Part shown: piece after piece, positions 53,879 through 63,161 of the stretch
Position numbering within the stretch: the stretch's first letter is position 1
How the letters are laid out: every line of letters begins with the position of its first letter
NCBI RefSeq assembly: GCF_900172295.1
Contig: NZ_FWFL01000002.1
Location: 186,001-250,000 of the forward strand
Source of the DNA: Roseovarius litorisediminis
GTDB lineage: Bacteria; Pseudomonadota; Alphaproteobacteria; Rhodobacterales; Rhodobacteraceae
DNA length: 64,000 nt
Direction: 5' to 3'
Program-made: the position numbers and the translations under genes
The notes under the pieces: generated by a model
What the model was told of the DNA's origin: nothing
What the model saw: only the letters and a program-made list of their open reading frames with translations
The model's database searches: none

Positions 53879-54780
53879 ATTTGGGTATGTTCAAACTGGT
53901 TGATTTTGTTGCAGGCGATGCGCAGGCAGACCGGGTAGTGCCACCGACAGGATTTACCGCGTCGCTGACTTTGTTCAGCGCTGCGGCAATGGGGTTTCTG
54001 GCGGTTTTTGCCTTGGCCTTATCGCTTGCCACGGGCCGTTTGGCGGATCGTTGGGGGGATGCGCTGGCGCGCAGTTCGACCGTTCGTATCTCTGCCCCAC
54101 AAGGGCAGATTGACGCCCAGACCAAAGCGGCATTGAATGTGTTAGAGACCACAAGAGGCGTGGCGGCTGCCCGCGCACTTGCGGATGACGAACAACGAGC
54201 TTTGCTTGAACCTTGGTTTGGTCCCGATCTGCCTGTGGATACCCTGCCGATCCCGCAACTGATCGAAGTCATAGAAGATGACGACGGATTCGATACCGAA
54301 GGTCTGCGCCTGCGCCTTGCGGCCGAAGTGCCCGGGGCCATTCTGGATGATCATACCCGCTGGCGACGGCCTCTTGTGCGCGCGGCCTCGCGGTTGCGGC
54401 TTTTGGGTTGGTTGTCTTTGGTGCTGATCGGGGCAACGACCGCGGTGATGATTACGTTGGCCGCAAACGCGGCATTGGCTGCAAACACCCAGGTCATTTC
54501 GGTTCTTCGATTGGTGGGCGCAAGAGATAGCTATATCGCCCAAGCTTTTGTGCGACGGTTTACCCTGCGTGCTTTTGGTGGCGCGGCGATGGGCGTGATT
54601 GCCGGATCGGTCGCAATCCTTCTGTTGCCGTCGGCGCAGGCAGAGGGTGGCTTTCTGACCGGTCTTGGTTTTCAGGGGCTGAACTGGTTCTGGCCACTTA
54701 CAATCCCCCTATTGGCCGCCGTTGTTGCCTTTGGTGCGACACAGGCGGCGGCGCGCAAAACACTGAAAGACATGCCATGA
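53875..54780 (+). CDS. ftsX: Cell division protein FtsX
   Basis: A 301-residue permease-like protein with four helices: one near 32-52, then three in 175-290. The periplasmic loop (about 55-165) is the part that contacts EnvC-type activators. TTG at 53875 overlaps the ftsE stop; ATG at 53887 is possible. Conserved FtsX text includes QVISVLRLVGARDSYIAQAF. Followed by plsC with a 4-bp overlap. Confidence 0.9.
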   Translation: MNLGMFKLVDFVAGDAQADRVVPPTGFTASLTLFSAAAMGFLAVFALALSLATGRLADRWGDALARSSTVRISAPQGQIDAQTKAALNVLETTRGVAAARALADDEQRALLEPWFGPDLPVDTLPIPQLIEVIEDDDGFDTEGLRLRLAAEVPGAILDDHTRWRRPLVRAASRLRLLGWLSLVLIGATTAVMITLAANAALAANTQVISVLRLVGARDSYIAQAFVRRFTLRAFGGAAMGVIAGSVAILLLPSAQAEGGFLTGLGFQGLNWFWPLTIPLLAAVVAFGATQAAARKTLKDMP

Positions 54781-55517
54781 GATATGCGGTTCAATGGATA
54801 ATGTCGCTGCTTTTTGTGGTGCAGATGTACCTTATGATGGTGGTGCTCGGTATCGTATTTTTTCCTTGGGCTGTTTTTAGTCGCAAGGGCGCGCTGACGG
54901 CCTGTAAGAGCTTTTGCAGATGGGTCAGGTGGACCGCCCGCTGGATGGTGGGCCTGCGCACAGAAGTCCGTGGAACACCGCCGACGGACGAAGTTCTTAT
55001 TGCCGCGAAACACCAGTCTTTTCTGGATATAATCCTGATTTTCGGCGCGGTGCCCGCTGGCAAGTTTATCATGAAGCGTGAACTGATGTGGGCGCCGGTG
55101 ATCGGGCAATATGCGCTAAAAATTGGCTGCGTACCAGTCAACCGGGGCAAGCGCAGTGCCGCGATCAAAAGGATGGTGACCGATGTCGCAAAAGGTGCAC
55201 AAAAGCCCGGTCAGTTGATCATCTACCCACAAGGCACACGTATCGCACCTGGTGTGAAGGCACCTTACAAAGTCGGCTCGGGCGTTTTGTATGAACAGTT
55301 GGGTCAGGATTGCGTGCCGGTGGCAGCGAATGTCGGTGTGTTCTGGCCGCGACGGGGGATTTACCGCAAGCCGGGTCTGGCCGTTGTTGAGTTCTTGCCA
55401 CGCATCAAAAAAGGCCAGACGAAGGATGTTTTCATGACGCAGTTGCAGGACGAGGTTGAGACGGCCTCGGATGCACTGATGCGCGAAGCGGGGTTTGATC
55501 CGGATGGAGTTTCTTGA
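54777..55517 (+). CDS. 1-acyl-sn-glycerol-3-phosphate acyltransferase (PlsC family)
   Basis: A 246-residue membrane-bound acyltransferase for phosphatidic acid synthesis. N-terminal helix (about 8-32), catalytic motif HQSFLD (His79, Asp84), KRELMWAPVIG, VNRGKR and the phosphate-binding motif YPQGTRIAPG, where Gln replaces the usual Glu of PEGTR. That change occurs in other alphaproteobacterial PlsC proteins as far as I recall. It overlaps ftsX (ATGA) and the following PPOX-like gene. Confidence 0.9.
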   Translation: MRYAVQWIMSLLFVVQMYLMMVVLGIVFFPWAVFSRKGALTACKSFCRWVRWTARWMVGLRTEVRGTPPTDEVLIAAKHQSFLDIILIFGAVPAGKFIMKRELMWAPVIGQYALKIGCVPVNRGKRSAAIKRMVTDVAKGAQKPGQLIIYPQGTRIAPGVKAPYKVGSGVLYEQLGQDCVPVAANVGVFWPRRGIYRKPGLAVVEFLPRIKKGQTKDVFMTQLQDEVETASDALMREAGFDPDGVS

Positions 55518-56106
55518 AGATATTGCATCACTTGAGGCGCTTTACAGCACACCTGGTGCTGCCGCGATACGCAAGGTGGCAACAAGACTAACACCGCTTT
55601 ACCGGCGCTGGATCATGACATCGCGGTTTTGTGTTGTATCCACAGTCGGCCCCGAAGGCACTGATGGCAGTCCGCGTGGCGACGATGGCCAGGTGGTTAC
55701 CGAACTTGATGAACGAACGCTGGCGATGCCTGACTGGCGTGGAAATAACAGATTGGATTCGCTGCGTAATATCTTGAATGATGGGCGGATTTCTTTGATG
55801 TTTTTAGTGCCTGGCTCCAACACGATTGTAAGGGTGAATGGGCATGCAAAACTCACCGCTGATCCAGATTTACGTGCACGTTTCGAACACAAGGGGCGAC
55901 AGCCAGCGACGGTGATCGTGATCGCGATTGCCGAGGTTTATACCCAATGCGCCCGTGCACCCATGCGGGCGGGACTTTGGACTCGCGACGACAGCGGCGC
56001 GCTGCCGACCGTGGGTGAGATTTTGGCCGAAGTCTCGGATGGTGAAGAAGGCGGCGCCGAGTATGACGCCGCCTGGAAAACAAGAGCCACCAAAACTCTT
56101 TGGTAA
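55504..56106 (+). CDS. Pyridoxamine 5'-phosphate oxidase-family flavoprotein
   Basis: A 200-residue protein with a split-barrel flavin fold: FCVVSTVGPEGTDGSPRGD near residue 45-63, DWRGNNRLDSLRNILND near 85-101, FLVPGSNTIVRVNGHA, then AIAEVYTQCARAPMRAGLW. This is the MSMEG_1061/HugZ-like PPOX group that binds FMN; substrate unknown. ATG 55504 overlaps plsC by 14 bp. The stop is 2 bp from the lpdA stop on the other strand. Confidence 0.83.
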   Translation: MEFLEDIASLEALYSTPGAAAIRKVATRLTPLYRRWIMTSRFCVVSTVGPEGTDGSPRGDDGQVVTELDERTLAMPDWRGNNRLDSLRNILNDGRISLMFLVPGSNTIVRVNGHAKLTADPDLRARFEHKGRQPATVIVIAIAEVYTQCARAPMRAGLWTRDDSGALPTVGEILAEVSDGEEGGAEYDAAWKTRATKTLW

Positions 56107-56108
56107 GT

Positions 56109-57497
56109 TCAGGCGTGAATAGCGCCGTCACCACAGGCAAGGGCCGCTTCGCGCACCGCTTCGGAGTAAGTGGGGTGGGCGTGACAGGTAAGGGCCAGAT
56201 CCTGGGCTGATGCGCCAAATTCCATAGCCACACAAATCTCGTGGATCAGGTCGCCGGCGGCGGGGCCGATAATGTGGGCGCCAAGGATGCGGTCGGTTTC
56301 GGCGTCGGCCAGGATTTTGACAAACCCGTCGCCTGCGAACACGGCCTTGGCACGTCCGTTACCCATGAAAGAAAACTTGCCGACCTTATACTTACGTCCT
56401 TGTTCTTTTAGCGATTCTTCGGTTGCGCCCACATTCGAAACTTCGGGGTGTGTATAGATCACGCCGGGGATGACGCCGTAATTGACGTGGCCATGTTTGC
56501 CCGCCAGTACTTCGGCGCAGGCCATGCCTTCATCTTCGGCTTTGTGGGCCAACATGGGCCCGTCGATGGCATCGCCGATTGCGTAGATGCCTTTGACCGA
56601 TGTTTGCCAGTGGTCGTCGGTTTCGATCTGACCGCGTTTGGAAAGGGTGACGCCAAGGCCCTCAAGACCCAGACCATCAGTATAAGGTTTGCGGCCTGTG
56701 GCGACGAGGACAACATCGGCGTCGAGGGTTGTGTCAGTGTCGTTCTTGCGCAGTTTGTAGTGCACTTTGGCCTTGGTTTTCATCGCCTCAACCGATTGCA
56801 CGGCGGCGCCCATGACAAATTTAAGCCCCTGTTTTTTCAGCATTCTCTGGAAGGTTTTTTGCACTTCGCCATCCATGCCGGGGGTGATGGCATCAAGGAA
56901 TTCGACAACAGTCACCTCAGAGCCCAGACGGGAATAGACGCTGCCCAGTTCAAGACCGATGACGCCTGCGCCGATAACGACCATTTTCTTGGGCACTTTG
57001 CCCAGTTCCAGCGCGCCGGTGGAAGTGACGACGACCTTTTCATCAACCTCAACGCCCGGCAGAGAGGAAGATTCAGAACCGGTGGCGATGATGATATTCT
57101 TGGCTTCGTGCACCACATCCCCGACCTTGACCTTGCCCGCCTCGGGGATCGAGCCCCAACCTTTGAGCCAGTCTACCTTGTTCTTTTTAAAAAGAAATTC
57201 AATGCCCTTGGTGTTCTGTCCAATGACGTCATCCTTGTAGGCGAGCATCTGTTTCCAGTCGACCGAAGGGGATTTGCCCTTGAGACCCATCTTGGCAAAA
57301 TTATGCTCGGCCTCGTGCAGCATATGGCTGGCATGCAGCAGGGCCTTGGAGGGGATACAGCCGACGTTCAGGCAAGTGCCGCCAAGGGTTTCACGGCCCT
57401 CGACACAAGCGGTTTTCAGGCCAAGCTGGGCGCAGCGGATGGCGCTGACATAGCCGCCGGGGCCGGAACCGATGATGATAACGTCATATTGTGCCAT
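56109..57497 (-). CDS. lpdA: Dihydrolipoyl dehydrogenase (E3)
   Basis: A 462-residue FAD disulfide oxidoreductase that reoxidises dihydrolipoamide. FAD site [10 protein letters not shown], redox disulfide [15 protein letters not shown] (Cys42 and Cys47), NAD site [17 protein letters not shown] site [20 protein letters not shown] and the His-Glu pair in [19 protein letters not shown] precedes the ATG. Last gene of the suc run on the minus strand, so it serves 2-oxoglutarate dehydrogenase. The CGTACG repeat array lies in its leader. Confidence 0.96.
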   Translation of the reverse strand: MAQYDVIIIGSGPGGYVSAIRCAQLGLKTACVEGRETLGGTCLNVGCIPSKALLHASHMLHEAEHNFAKMGLKGKSPSVDWKQMLAYKDDVIGQNTKGIEFLFKKNKVDWLKGWGSIPEAGKVKVGDVVHEAKNIIIATGSESSSLPGVEVDEKVVVTSTGALELGKVPKKMVVIGAGVIGLELGSVYSRLGSEVTVVEFLDAITPGMDGEVQKTFQRMLKKQGLKFVMGAAVQSVEAMKTKAKVHYKLRKNDTDTTLDADVVLVATGRKPYTDGLGLEGLGVTLSKRGQIETDDHWQTSVKGIYAIGDAIDGPMLAHKAEDEGMACAEVLAGKHGHVNYGVIPGVIYTHPEVSNVGATEESLKEQGRKYKVGKFSFMGNGRAKAVFAGDGFVKILADAETDRILGAHIIGPAAGDLIHEICVAMEFGASAQDLALTCHAHPTYSEAVREAALACGDGAIHA

Positions 57498-57518
57498 GGG
57501 TATCTCCTATGGGGATTG

Positions 57519-57593
57519 AAACGTACGAAACGTACGCGAATTTCGTACGCGATTTGAAGGCTTTTCGAAAATGAGCGTACGTTTCGTACGTTT
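57519..57593. repeat. CGTACG inverted-repeat array upstream of lpdA (copy B)
   Basis: AAACGTACGAAACGTACGC (57519-57537) and its exact reverse complement GCGTACGTTTCGTACGTTT (57575-57593) form perfect 19-bp arms; a further CGTACG sits in the 37-nt middle at 57544-57549, five in all. It lies 22 bp upstream of the lpdA start. Units match those near 31.44 kb. It could be an operator array or a mobile palindrome. Confidence 0.75.
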
Positions 57594-57607
57594 TGATGGG
57601 GTTTTGG

Positions 57608-58018
57608 TCATATCAGGGCGGCCACCAGCATGAGGGCGGTGGCGAGAAATCCGACAGACCAGATCACCGAGCGCCACGGCACAAGGCCAAAGAAATAGGC
57701 CGGCACATAGAGGACGCGCGCGGTGAGGTAAGTAAATGCACAGCCGGTTGTGAAAGATGTGGACTGACCCGAAACCGTAATCACCACACAGGCGATGGAA
57801 AACAGAATGAGCCCTTCAAAATGATTATTGAGCGCCCGGATAAGCCGACCGGTTTGTGGGCTGACCTGTTCGATCAGCGGCTTGCCAAGACGATGCGGAT
57901 CGCGGGGCGACAGGGTTTTGGCGGTGCCCAGTTCCATGTTCGCAGGCACGGACATGAGCACGTACTGGACCACTTGCAAAAGGGCGGCGAGGGTGAGGGC
58001 GGTGAGTTCAGGGGTCAT
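57608..58018 (-). CDS. MAPEG-family membrane protein
   Basis: A 136-residue membrane protein with four helices of the MAPEG family (membrane-associated eicosanoid/glutathione metabolism). Marks: N-terminal helix LTALTLAALLQVVQYVLM, RLIRALNNHFEGLILFSIACV (RAxxNHxE-type motif), LTARVLYVPAYFFGLVPWRS. Bacterial members are mostly uncharacterised and may bind glutathione. It lies inside the suc-lpd gene run. The first nine codons and upstream bases are duplicated 113 bp upstream. Confidence 0.88.
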   Translation of the reverse strand: MTPELTALTLAALLQVVQYVLMSVPANMELGTAKTLSPRDPHRLGKPLIEQVSPQTGRLIRALNNHFEGLILFSIACVVITVSGQSTSFTTGCAFTYLTARVLYVPAYFFGLVPWRSVIWSVGFLATALMLVAALI

Positions 58019-58132
58019 GTGTGCCTCTCGTCCCGGGCCTGACCCGGGACCTCCTTGTTGATCACGAGGCCCCGGCTCGGAGACCGGGGCGTAGGGTGCC
58101 GTCGGGTGAGGGCGGTGAGTTCGGGGGTCATG
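57991..58132. repeat. 29-bp direct repeat of the MAPEG gene start flanking two palindromes
   Basis: Copies at 57991-58019 and 58104-58132 match at 28 of 29 positions. Between them are stems GTCCCGGG/CCCGGGAC (58030-58050) and GCCCCGG/CCGGGGC (58069-58090). The outer copy opens a 38-codon frame that ends by ATGA overlap at the real MAPEG start. Confidence 0.7.
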
Positions 58133-58143
58133 GTGTATAGGAC

Positions 58144-58494
58144 CTAAAGAGAACGCAAATCGTCGCGCATGGCTTGTTTCAACTTTTCAGTTGTAGGTAT
58201 CCTTTCTGGGCTACCGGGCTCTGAGTTTTTCCAAAGTTTAAGAAGATCAAAAACTTTGTTTGACGCGACAAGTTCTGCACGGAGTACCCAATGGCCAACG
58301 TCGAACAGGTTTTCACTTTTGATACCTTCCTGATCTTGCCGTTTCCAGGCCTCCAAAAGTCCGATGTAGGCCTCTTTGCGTTCCTCATAAATTTTCCGGC
58401 GATTATTTAACCTTGTAGTTAGCCAAAATTGAATGAGTGCCGACACAAGAGAGCCAATCCCAAACGCAGTAATATAAGGTAAAAATTCCTGCAT
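58144..58494 (-). CDS. Hypothetical membrane-anchored protein (116 aa)
   Basis: One N-terminal helix (ITAFGIGSLVSALIQFWLTT, residues 8-27) followed by a basic, mostly helical cytoplasmic part (RRKIYEERKEAYIGLLEAW onward). I do not recognise a family. The stretch is clearly richer in A and T than the suc and MAPEG genes around it, and REP-like palindromes flank it on both sides, which suggests a later insertion into the suc-lpd run. No good ribosome site is seen before the ATG. Confidence 0.6.
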   Translation of the reverse strand: MQEFLPYITAFGIGSLVSALIQFWLTTRLNNRRKIYEERKEAYIGLLEAWKRQDQEGIKSENLFDVGHWVLRAELVASNKVFDLLKLWKNSEPGSPERIPTTEKLKQAMRDDLRSL

Positions 58495-58538
58495 TTATGA
58501 GCCCGTTCATTTTAAGAAATCACTCTCAATTTAGATGA

Positions 58539-58591
58539 GGCGGGCTGACGCCCGCCCTGCGCGGATGTGGTAGGCCGGGCTTTAGCCCGGC
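58539..58591. repeat. Two GC-rich palindromes downstream of sucB
   Basis: GGCGGGC-TGAC-GCCCGCC (58539-58556) and GCCGGGC-TTTA-GCCCGGC (58574-58591) lie between sucB and the hypothetical gene. The second is a common alphaproteobacterial REP-like string. They may form the 3' end of the suc transcript. Confidence 0.65.
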
Positions 58592-58597
58592 ATCACC

Positions 58598-60103
58598 TCA
58601 CAAATCCATCAACAACCGCCGCGGATCTTCCAATGCGTCCTTGACCCGCACGAGGAAGGTCACGGCGCCTTTGCCGTCGACGATGCGGTGGTCGTAGGAG
58701 AGGGCCAGATACATCATCGGGCGGGCGACGATTTCGCCGTTCACGACCATCGGGCGCTGCTGGATTTTGTGCATGCCCAGGATACCCGATTGCGGCGGGT
58801 TGAGGATGGGCGAGCTCATTAGTGAGCCGTAGACACCCCCGTTGGAGATGGTGAAGGTGCCGCCCTGCATTTCGGCCATGGAAAGCTTGCCGTCGCGGGC
58901 GCGCGCACCTTTTTCGGCGATGGCCTTTTCAATCGCGGCAAAGCTCATCTGGTCGGCGTCGCGGATCACCGGCACCACAAGACCCGTGGGCGTGCCAGCG
59001 GCGATGCCCATGTGGACGAAGTTTTTATAGACGACATCGGTGCCGTCGATTTCGGCGTTGACCTCGGGCACTTCTTTCAGGGCGTGGCAGCAGGCCTTGG
59101 TGAAGAAGGACATGAAGCCCAGTTTGACGCCGTGTTTCTTTTCGAACTCGGTTTTGTATTCGTTGCGCAGGGCCATCACCTCGGTCATGTCGACCTCGTT
59201 ATAGGTGGTGAGCATGGCCGCGGTGTTCTGGCTTTCCTTGAGGCGGCGGGCGATGGTCTGGCGCAGGCGGGTCATTTTCACCCGTTCCTCGCGGCTGGCA
59301 TCGTCGGCGCTGACCGGGGCACGCGGGGCCTGAGCGGCCGGTGCTGGCGCCGGGGCTGCGGCACTGCCTGCTGCTGCTGCCTTGGCAACGTCTTCTTTCA
59401 TCACGCGGCCGTCGCGGCCGGTGCCGGTGACCGCATCTCGGCTGATGCCGGCCTCGGCCATGGCCTTTTTCGCCGAGGGCGCATCTTCGGTGTCTTTGCC
59501 GCCTGAGCTGACCGGAGCCGGGGCGTCTGCCGCCGGGGCGGACGCGGCGGGCGCGCCTTCGCCTGCGGACATCACGGCCAGTTTGCCGCCTGCCTGCACG
59601 GTGTCGCCTTCACCAGCGAGAATCTCAGTAAGTGTGCCAGAGGCAGGTGCGGGCACTTCGACCGAAACCTTGTCGGTTTCCAACTCGCACAGCATTTCAT
59701 CCTGGGTGACGCTGTCGCCGGCCTTTTTGAACCAGGTGCTGACGGTTGCCTCGGTCACGGACTCGCCAAGGGTGGGCACCATGACATCGACGCTGCCGCC
59801 ACCCGATGCGGCGGGTTTGGCGGTTGCTCCGGCAGGTTCGTCGGCGGCGGGGGCTGCGGCGCTGGCCCCTTCGTTGATTGTGGCCAACAGGGCGTTTACG
59901 CCGACAGTGTCGCCTTCGGCGGCGATGAGATCGCCCATGGTTCCGGCGGCAGGTGCGGGCACCTCGACCGTGACCTTGTCGGTTTCAAGCTCGCACAGCA
60001 TTTCATCGGCGGCGACAGGATCGCCGGGTTTCTTGAACCATGTGGCAACCGTCGCTTCGGTGACAGATTCGCCAAGGGTGGGGACGCGGACTTCGGTTGT
60101 CAT
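58598..60103 (-). CDS. sucB: Dihydrolipoyllysine-residue succinyltransferase (E2 of 2-oxoglutarate dehydrogenase)
   Basis: A 501-residue E2 with two lipoyl domains (residues 1-78 and 104-180; lipoyl lysines Lys43 and Lys145 in ELETDKV), Ala/Pro/Gly-rich linkers, a subunit-binding domain (about 210-245, [14 protein letters not shown]) and the catalytic domain (about 270-501) ending with [14 protein letters not shown] (His and Asp of the active site). Two lipoyl domains instead of the single one in E. coli. It follows sucA by 3 bp. Confidence 0.96.
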   Translation of the reverse strand: MTTEVRVPTLGESVTEATVATWFKKPGDPVAADEMLCELETDKVTVEVPAPAAGTMGDLIAAEGDTVGVNALLATINEGASAAAPAADEPAGATAKPAASGGGSVDVMVPTLGESVTEATVSTWFKKAGDSVTQDEMLCELETDKVSVEVPAPASGTLTEILAGEGDTVQAGGKLAVMSAGEGAPAASAPAADAPAPVSSGGKDTEDAPSAKKAMAEAGISRDAVTGTGRDGRVMKEDVAKAAAAGSAAAPAPAPAAQAPRAPVSADDASREERVKMTRLRQTIARRLKESQNTAAMLTTYNEVDMTEVMALRNEYKTEFEKKHGVKLGFMSFFTKACCHALKEVPEVNAEIDGTDVVYKNFVHMGIAAGTPTGLVVPVIRDADQMSFAAIEKAIAEKGARARDGKLSMAEMQGGTFTISNGGVYGSLMSSPILNPPQSGILGMHKIQQRPMVVNGEIVARPMMYLALSYDHRIVDGKGAVTFLVRVKDALEDPRRLLMDL

Positions 60104-60106
60104 GGA

Positions 60107-63064
60107 TTATTTCCCTTCAATCGTAAGCGCGGCATCCACCAGCGCCTCTTGTTGTGCTTTGTGTTGTTTCGCAAGGCCCGTGGCGGGCGAGGCGGCGGCC
60201 GGACGACCGGCGTATTCCGGGCGCGTGTGCTTGGCTTTGATACGTTCCAGGACCCATTCGATGTTGGGTTCGATAAAGTTCCAGGCGCCCTGGTTTTTGG
60301 GCTCTTCCTGACACCAGACCATTTCGGCGCCCTTGAAGCGTTCAAGTTCCTTGACCATCGAGATGGCGGGGAAGGGATAGAACTGTTCGATCCGAAGCAG
60401 GTAGACATCATCAATGCCGCGCGCATCGCGTTCTTCCAGCAGGTCGTAATAGACCTTGCCCGAACACATGACGACGCGTTTGATCTTGTTGTCGGCGACC
60501 AGCTTGGTATCGGAATTGCCGTGCTGGGCGTCATCCCACAGGACCCGGTGGAAGCTGGAACCGGTGGTGAATTCTTCGGTTTTTGAGACCGCCAGCTTGT
60601 GACGCAAGAGAGATTTGGGCGTCATCAGGATAAGCGGTTTGCGGAAGGTGCGGTGCAGCTGGCGTCGCAGGATGTGGAAATAGTTGGCCGGGGTGGTGCA
60701 ATTTGCCACGATCCAGTTGTCGCCGCCGCACATGGTAAGGAACCGTTCCAGCCGCGCCGAGGAGTGTTCAGGGCCCTGCCCCTCGTAGCCATGGGGCAGC
60801 AGGCAGACGAGGCCGGACATGCGCAGCCATTTGCTTTCGCCTGAGCTGATGAACTGGTCAAACATGATCTGTGCGCCGTTGGCGAAATCGCCAAATTGAG
60901 CCTCCCACAGGGTCAGCGCGTTGGGCTCGGCAAGGGTATAGCCATATTCAAACCCCAGCACCGCGTATTCGCTGAGCATGGAGTCGATGACCTCGTACTG
61001 GGCCTGCCCCGCGCGGATGTTGTTGAGTGGGTAATAGCGTTCTTCGGTATCCTGATTGATCAGGCCTGAGTGACGCTGGCTGAAGGTGCCGCGGGTACAA
61101 TCCTGCCCCGACAGGCGCACCGGGAAGCCTTCGGTAAGCAGTGAGCCAAAGGCCAGGGCCTCGGCTGTGGCCCAGTCGAAACCTTCACCGGTTTTGAACA
61201 TCTCGGCCTTGGTATCCAGCAGGCGGCCCACAGTTTTGTGCAGCGGAAAGTTGTCCGGTGCGGTGCTGAGCGCCTTGCCGATTTCCTTGAATGTCGCGGG
61301 TTTGATCGCGGTTTCGCCGCGCTGGTAATCCTTGTCGCGGTAATCAAGGTGTGACCATTTCCCGTCCAGCCAGTCGGCCTTGTTGGGGCGATATTCTTTG
61401 CCGGCTTCAAATTCGTCCGCAAGGTGGGACTGGAACGCCGTTTTCATATCCTCGATCTCGCCTTCGGGGATCAGGCCATCCTTGACCAGACGGTCGGTAT
61501 AGAGGCTGAGCGTTGTTTTCTGCTTTTTGATCTTCTTGTACATGATCGGGTTGGTGAACATGGGCTCGTCGCCCTCGTTGTGGCCAAACCGGCGGTAGCA
61601 GATGATATCCAGCACCACGTCCTTGTGGAACTTCTGGCGGAATTCGGTGGCCACTTTGGCGGCATGCACCACGGCCTCGGGGTCATCCCCGTTCACATGG
61701 AAAATCGGCGCCTCGACCATCAGCGCAATATCAGTGGGGTAGGGTGAAGAGCGGCTGAAATGGGGGGCGGTGGTAAAGCCGATCTGGTTGTTGACCACGA
61801 TATGCATGGTGCCGCCGGTTTTATGCCCCTTGAGGCCTGATAGGCCAAAGCCTTCGGCGACGACGCCCTGACCGGCAAAGGCCGCATCACCGTGCAGCAG
61901 GATGGGCAGGACCTTGATCCGATCCACGTCTTTCAGCTGATCCTGCTTGGCGCGGACCTTGCCCAGAACCACCGGGTTTACCGCCTCAAGGTGTGAAGGG
62001 TTTGCGGTCAGGCTGAGGTGCACGCGGTTGCCGTCAAATTCACGGTCCGACGAGGCGCCGAGGTGGTATTTCACATCGCCCGAGCCATCGACATCCTCGG
62101 GTTTGAAGCTGCCGCCCTGAAATTCGTTAAAAATGGCGCGGTAGGGTTTGCCCATGACGTTGGCCAGCACCGACAGGCGGCCCCGGTGGGGCATGCCGAT
62201 GATGATTTCCTCGACGCCCAGAGATCCGCCGCGCTTGATGATCTGTTCCATCGCGGGAATAAGGCTTTCGCCGCCATCAAGGCCAAAGCGTTTGGTGCCC
62301 ATGTATTTGACATGCAGGTATTTTTCAAACCCTTCGGCTTCGACCAGCTTGTTCAGGATCGCCTTGCGGCCTTCGCGGGTGAACTGGATTTCCTTGCCCA
62401 GCCCCTCAATGCGTTCTTTCAGCCAGCCAGATTGCTCGGGGTCGGAAATATGCATGTACTGCAGGGCGAAAGTGCCGCAATAGGTGCGGCGCACGATTTC
62501 AAGGATTTCGCGGATCGAGGCGACCTGCAGGCCCAGCACGTTGTCGATAAAAATCGGCCGGTCCATGTCGGCCTCGGTAAAGCCATAGGATTTGGGGTCA
62601 AGCTCGGGGCGGTTGGGCATCTCGCGCAGGCCCAGCGGGTCAAGGTCGGCCGCCAGATGGCCGCGGATGCGGTAGGCGCGGATGATCATCAGGGCGCGGA
62701 CACTGTCCAGAACGGCACGTTTGACCGCGTCATCGCTGACCTCGATGCCCTTTTCAGCGGCCTTGGCGGCGATCTTTTTGCCCGCATCCCTGATCTCGGC
62801 GGCGGGATATTCGCCGGTCAGCGCGCTGGTGAGATCGTCGTTGGGCATGGGGGGCCAGTCAGTGCGCGCCCAGCTTGGCCCCTGCGCCTCGTGTTTGACG
62901 CTGACCTCATCATCGCCCATCGCCCGAAAGAACGCCTGCCAGGCCTCATCCACGGCATTGGGGTCACTGGCGTACCGGGCATAAAGCTGCTCCAGGTATT
63001 CCGCATTGTGCCCCTGCATGAACGAAGAGGCATGGAACTGGTCGTTGGGGGATTGGTCGGTCAT
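60107..63064 (-). CDS. sucA: 2-oxoglutarate dehydrogenase E1 component
   Basis: A 985-residue thiamine-diphosphate decarboxylase of the TCA cycle. N terminus MTDQSPNDQFHASSFMQGHN, then GMPHRGRLSVLANVMGKPY, HGDAAFAGQGVVAEGFGLSG, FHVNGDDPEAVVHAAKVA and CYRRFGHNEGDEP (ThDP/metal region), and RHSGLINQDTEERYYPLNNI in the second half. GGGAGACAACC lies before ATG 63064; the frame extends to 63169 without a ribosome site. The 97-bp gap to sucD and downstream sucB place it centrally in the suc operon. Confidence 0.96.
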   Translation of the reverse strand: MTDQSPNDQFHASSFMQGHNAEYLEQLYARYASDPNAVDEAWQAFFRAMGDDEVSVKHEAQGPSWARTDWPPMPNDDLTSALTGEYPAAEIRDAGKKIAAKAAEKGIEVSDDAVKRAVLDSVRALMIIRAYRIRGHLAADLDPLGLREMPNRPELDPKSYGFTEADMDRPIFIDNVLGLQVASIREILEIVRRTYCGTFALQYMHISDPEQSGWLKERIEGLGKEIQFTREGRKAILNKLVEAEGFEKYLHVKYMGTKRFGLDGGESLIPAMEQIIKRGGSLGVEEIIIGMPHRGRLSVLANVMGKPYRAIFNEFQGGSFKPEDVDGSGDVKYHLGASSDREFDGNRVHLSLTANPSHLEAVNPVVLGKVRAKQDQLKDVDRIKVLPILLHGDAAFAGQGVVAEGFGLSGLKGHKTGGTMHIVVNNQIGFTTAPHFSRSSPYPTDIALMVEAPIFHVNGDDPEAVVHAAKVATEFRQKFHKDVVLDIICYRRFGHNEGDEPMFTNPIMYKKIKKQKTTLSLYTDRLVKDGLIPEGEIEDMKTAFQSHLADEFEAGKEYRPNKADWLDGKWSHLDYRDKDYQRGETAIKPATFKEIGKALSTAPDNFPLHKTVGRLLDTKAEMFKTGEGFDWATAEALAFGSLLTEGFPVRLSGQDCTRGTFSQRHSGLINQDTEERYYPLNNIRAGQAQYEVIDSMLSEYAVLGFEYGYTLAEPNALTLWEAQFGDFANGAQIMFDQFISSGESKWLRMSGLVCLLPHGYEGQGPEHSSARLERFLTMCGGDNWIVANCTTPANYFHILRRQLHRTFRKPLILMTPKSLLRHKLAVSKTEEFTTGSSFHRVLWDDAQHGNSDTKLVADNKIKRVVMCSGKVYYDLLEERDARGIDDVYLLRIEQFYPFPAISMVKELERFKGAEMVWCQEEPKNQGAWNFIEPNIEWVLERIKAKHTRPEYAGRPAAASPATGLAKQHKAQQEALVDAALTIEGK

Positions 63065-63161
63065 GGTTGTCTCCCTGAAGAAGCCGTTTTCGATTTTGGA
63101 CAGGCTCGGTACCCAGTGGGATCGGTGGCCCGCATGAAAACTGCGGGCCATCCGTTTATCT

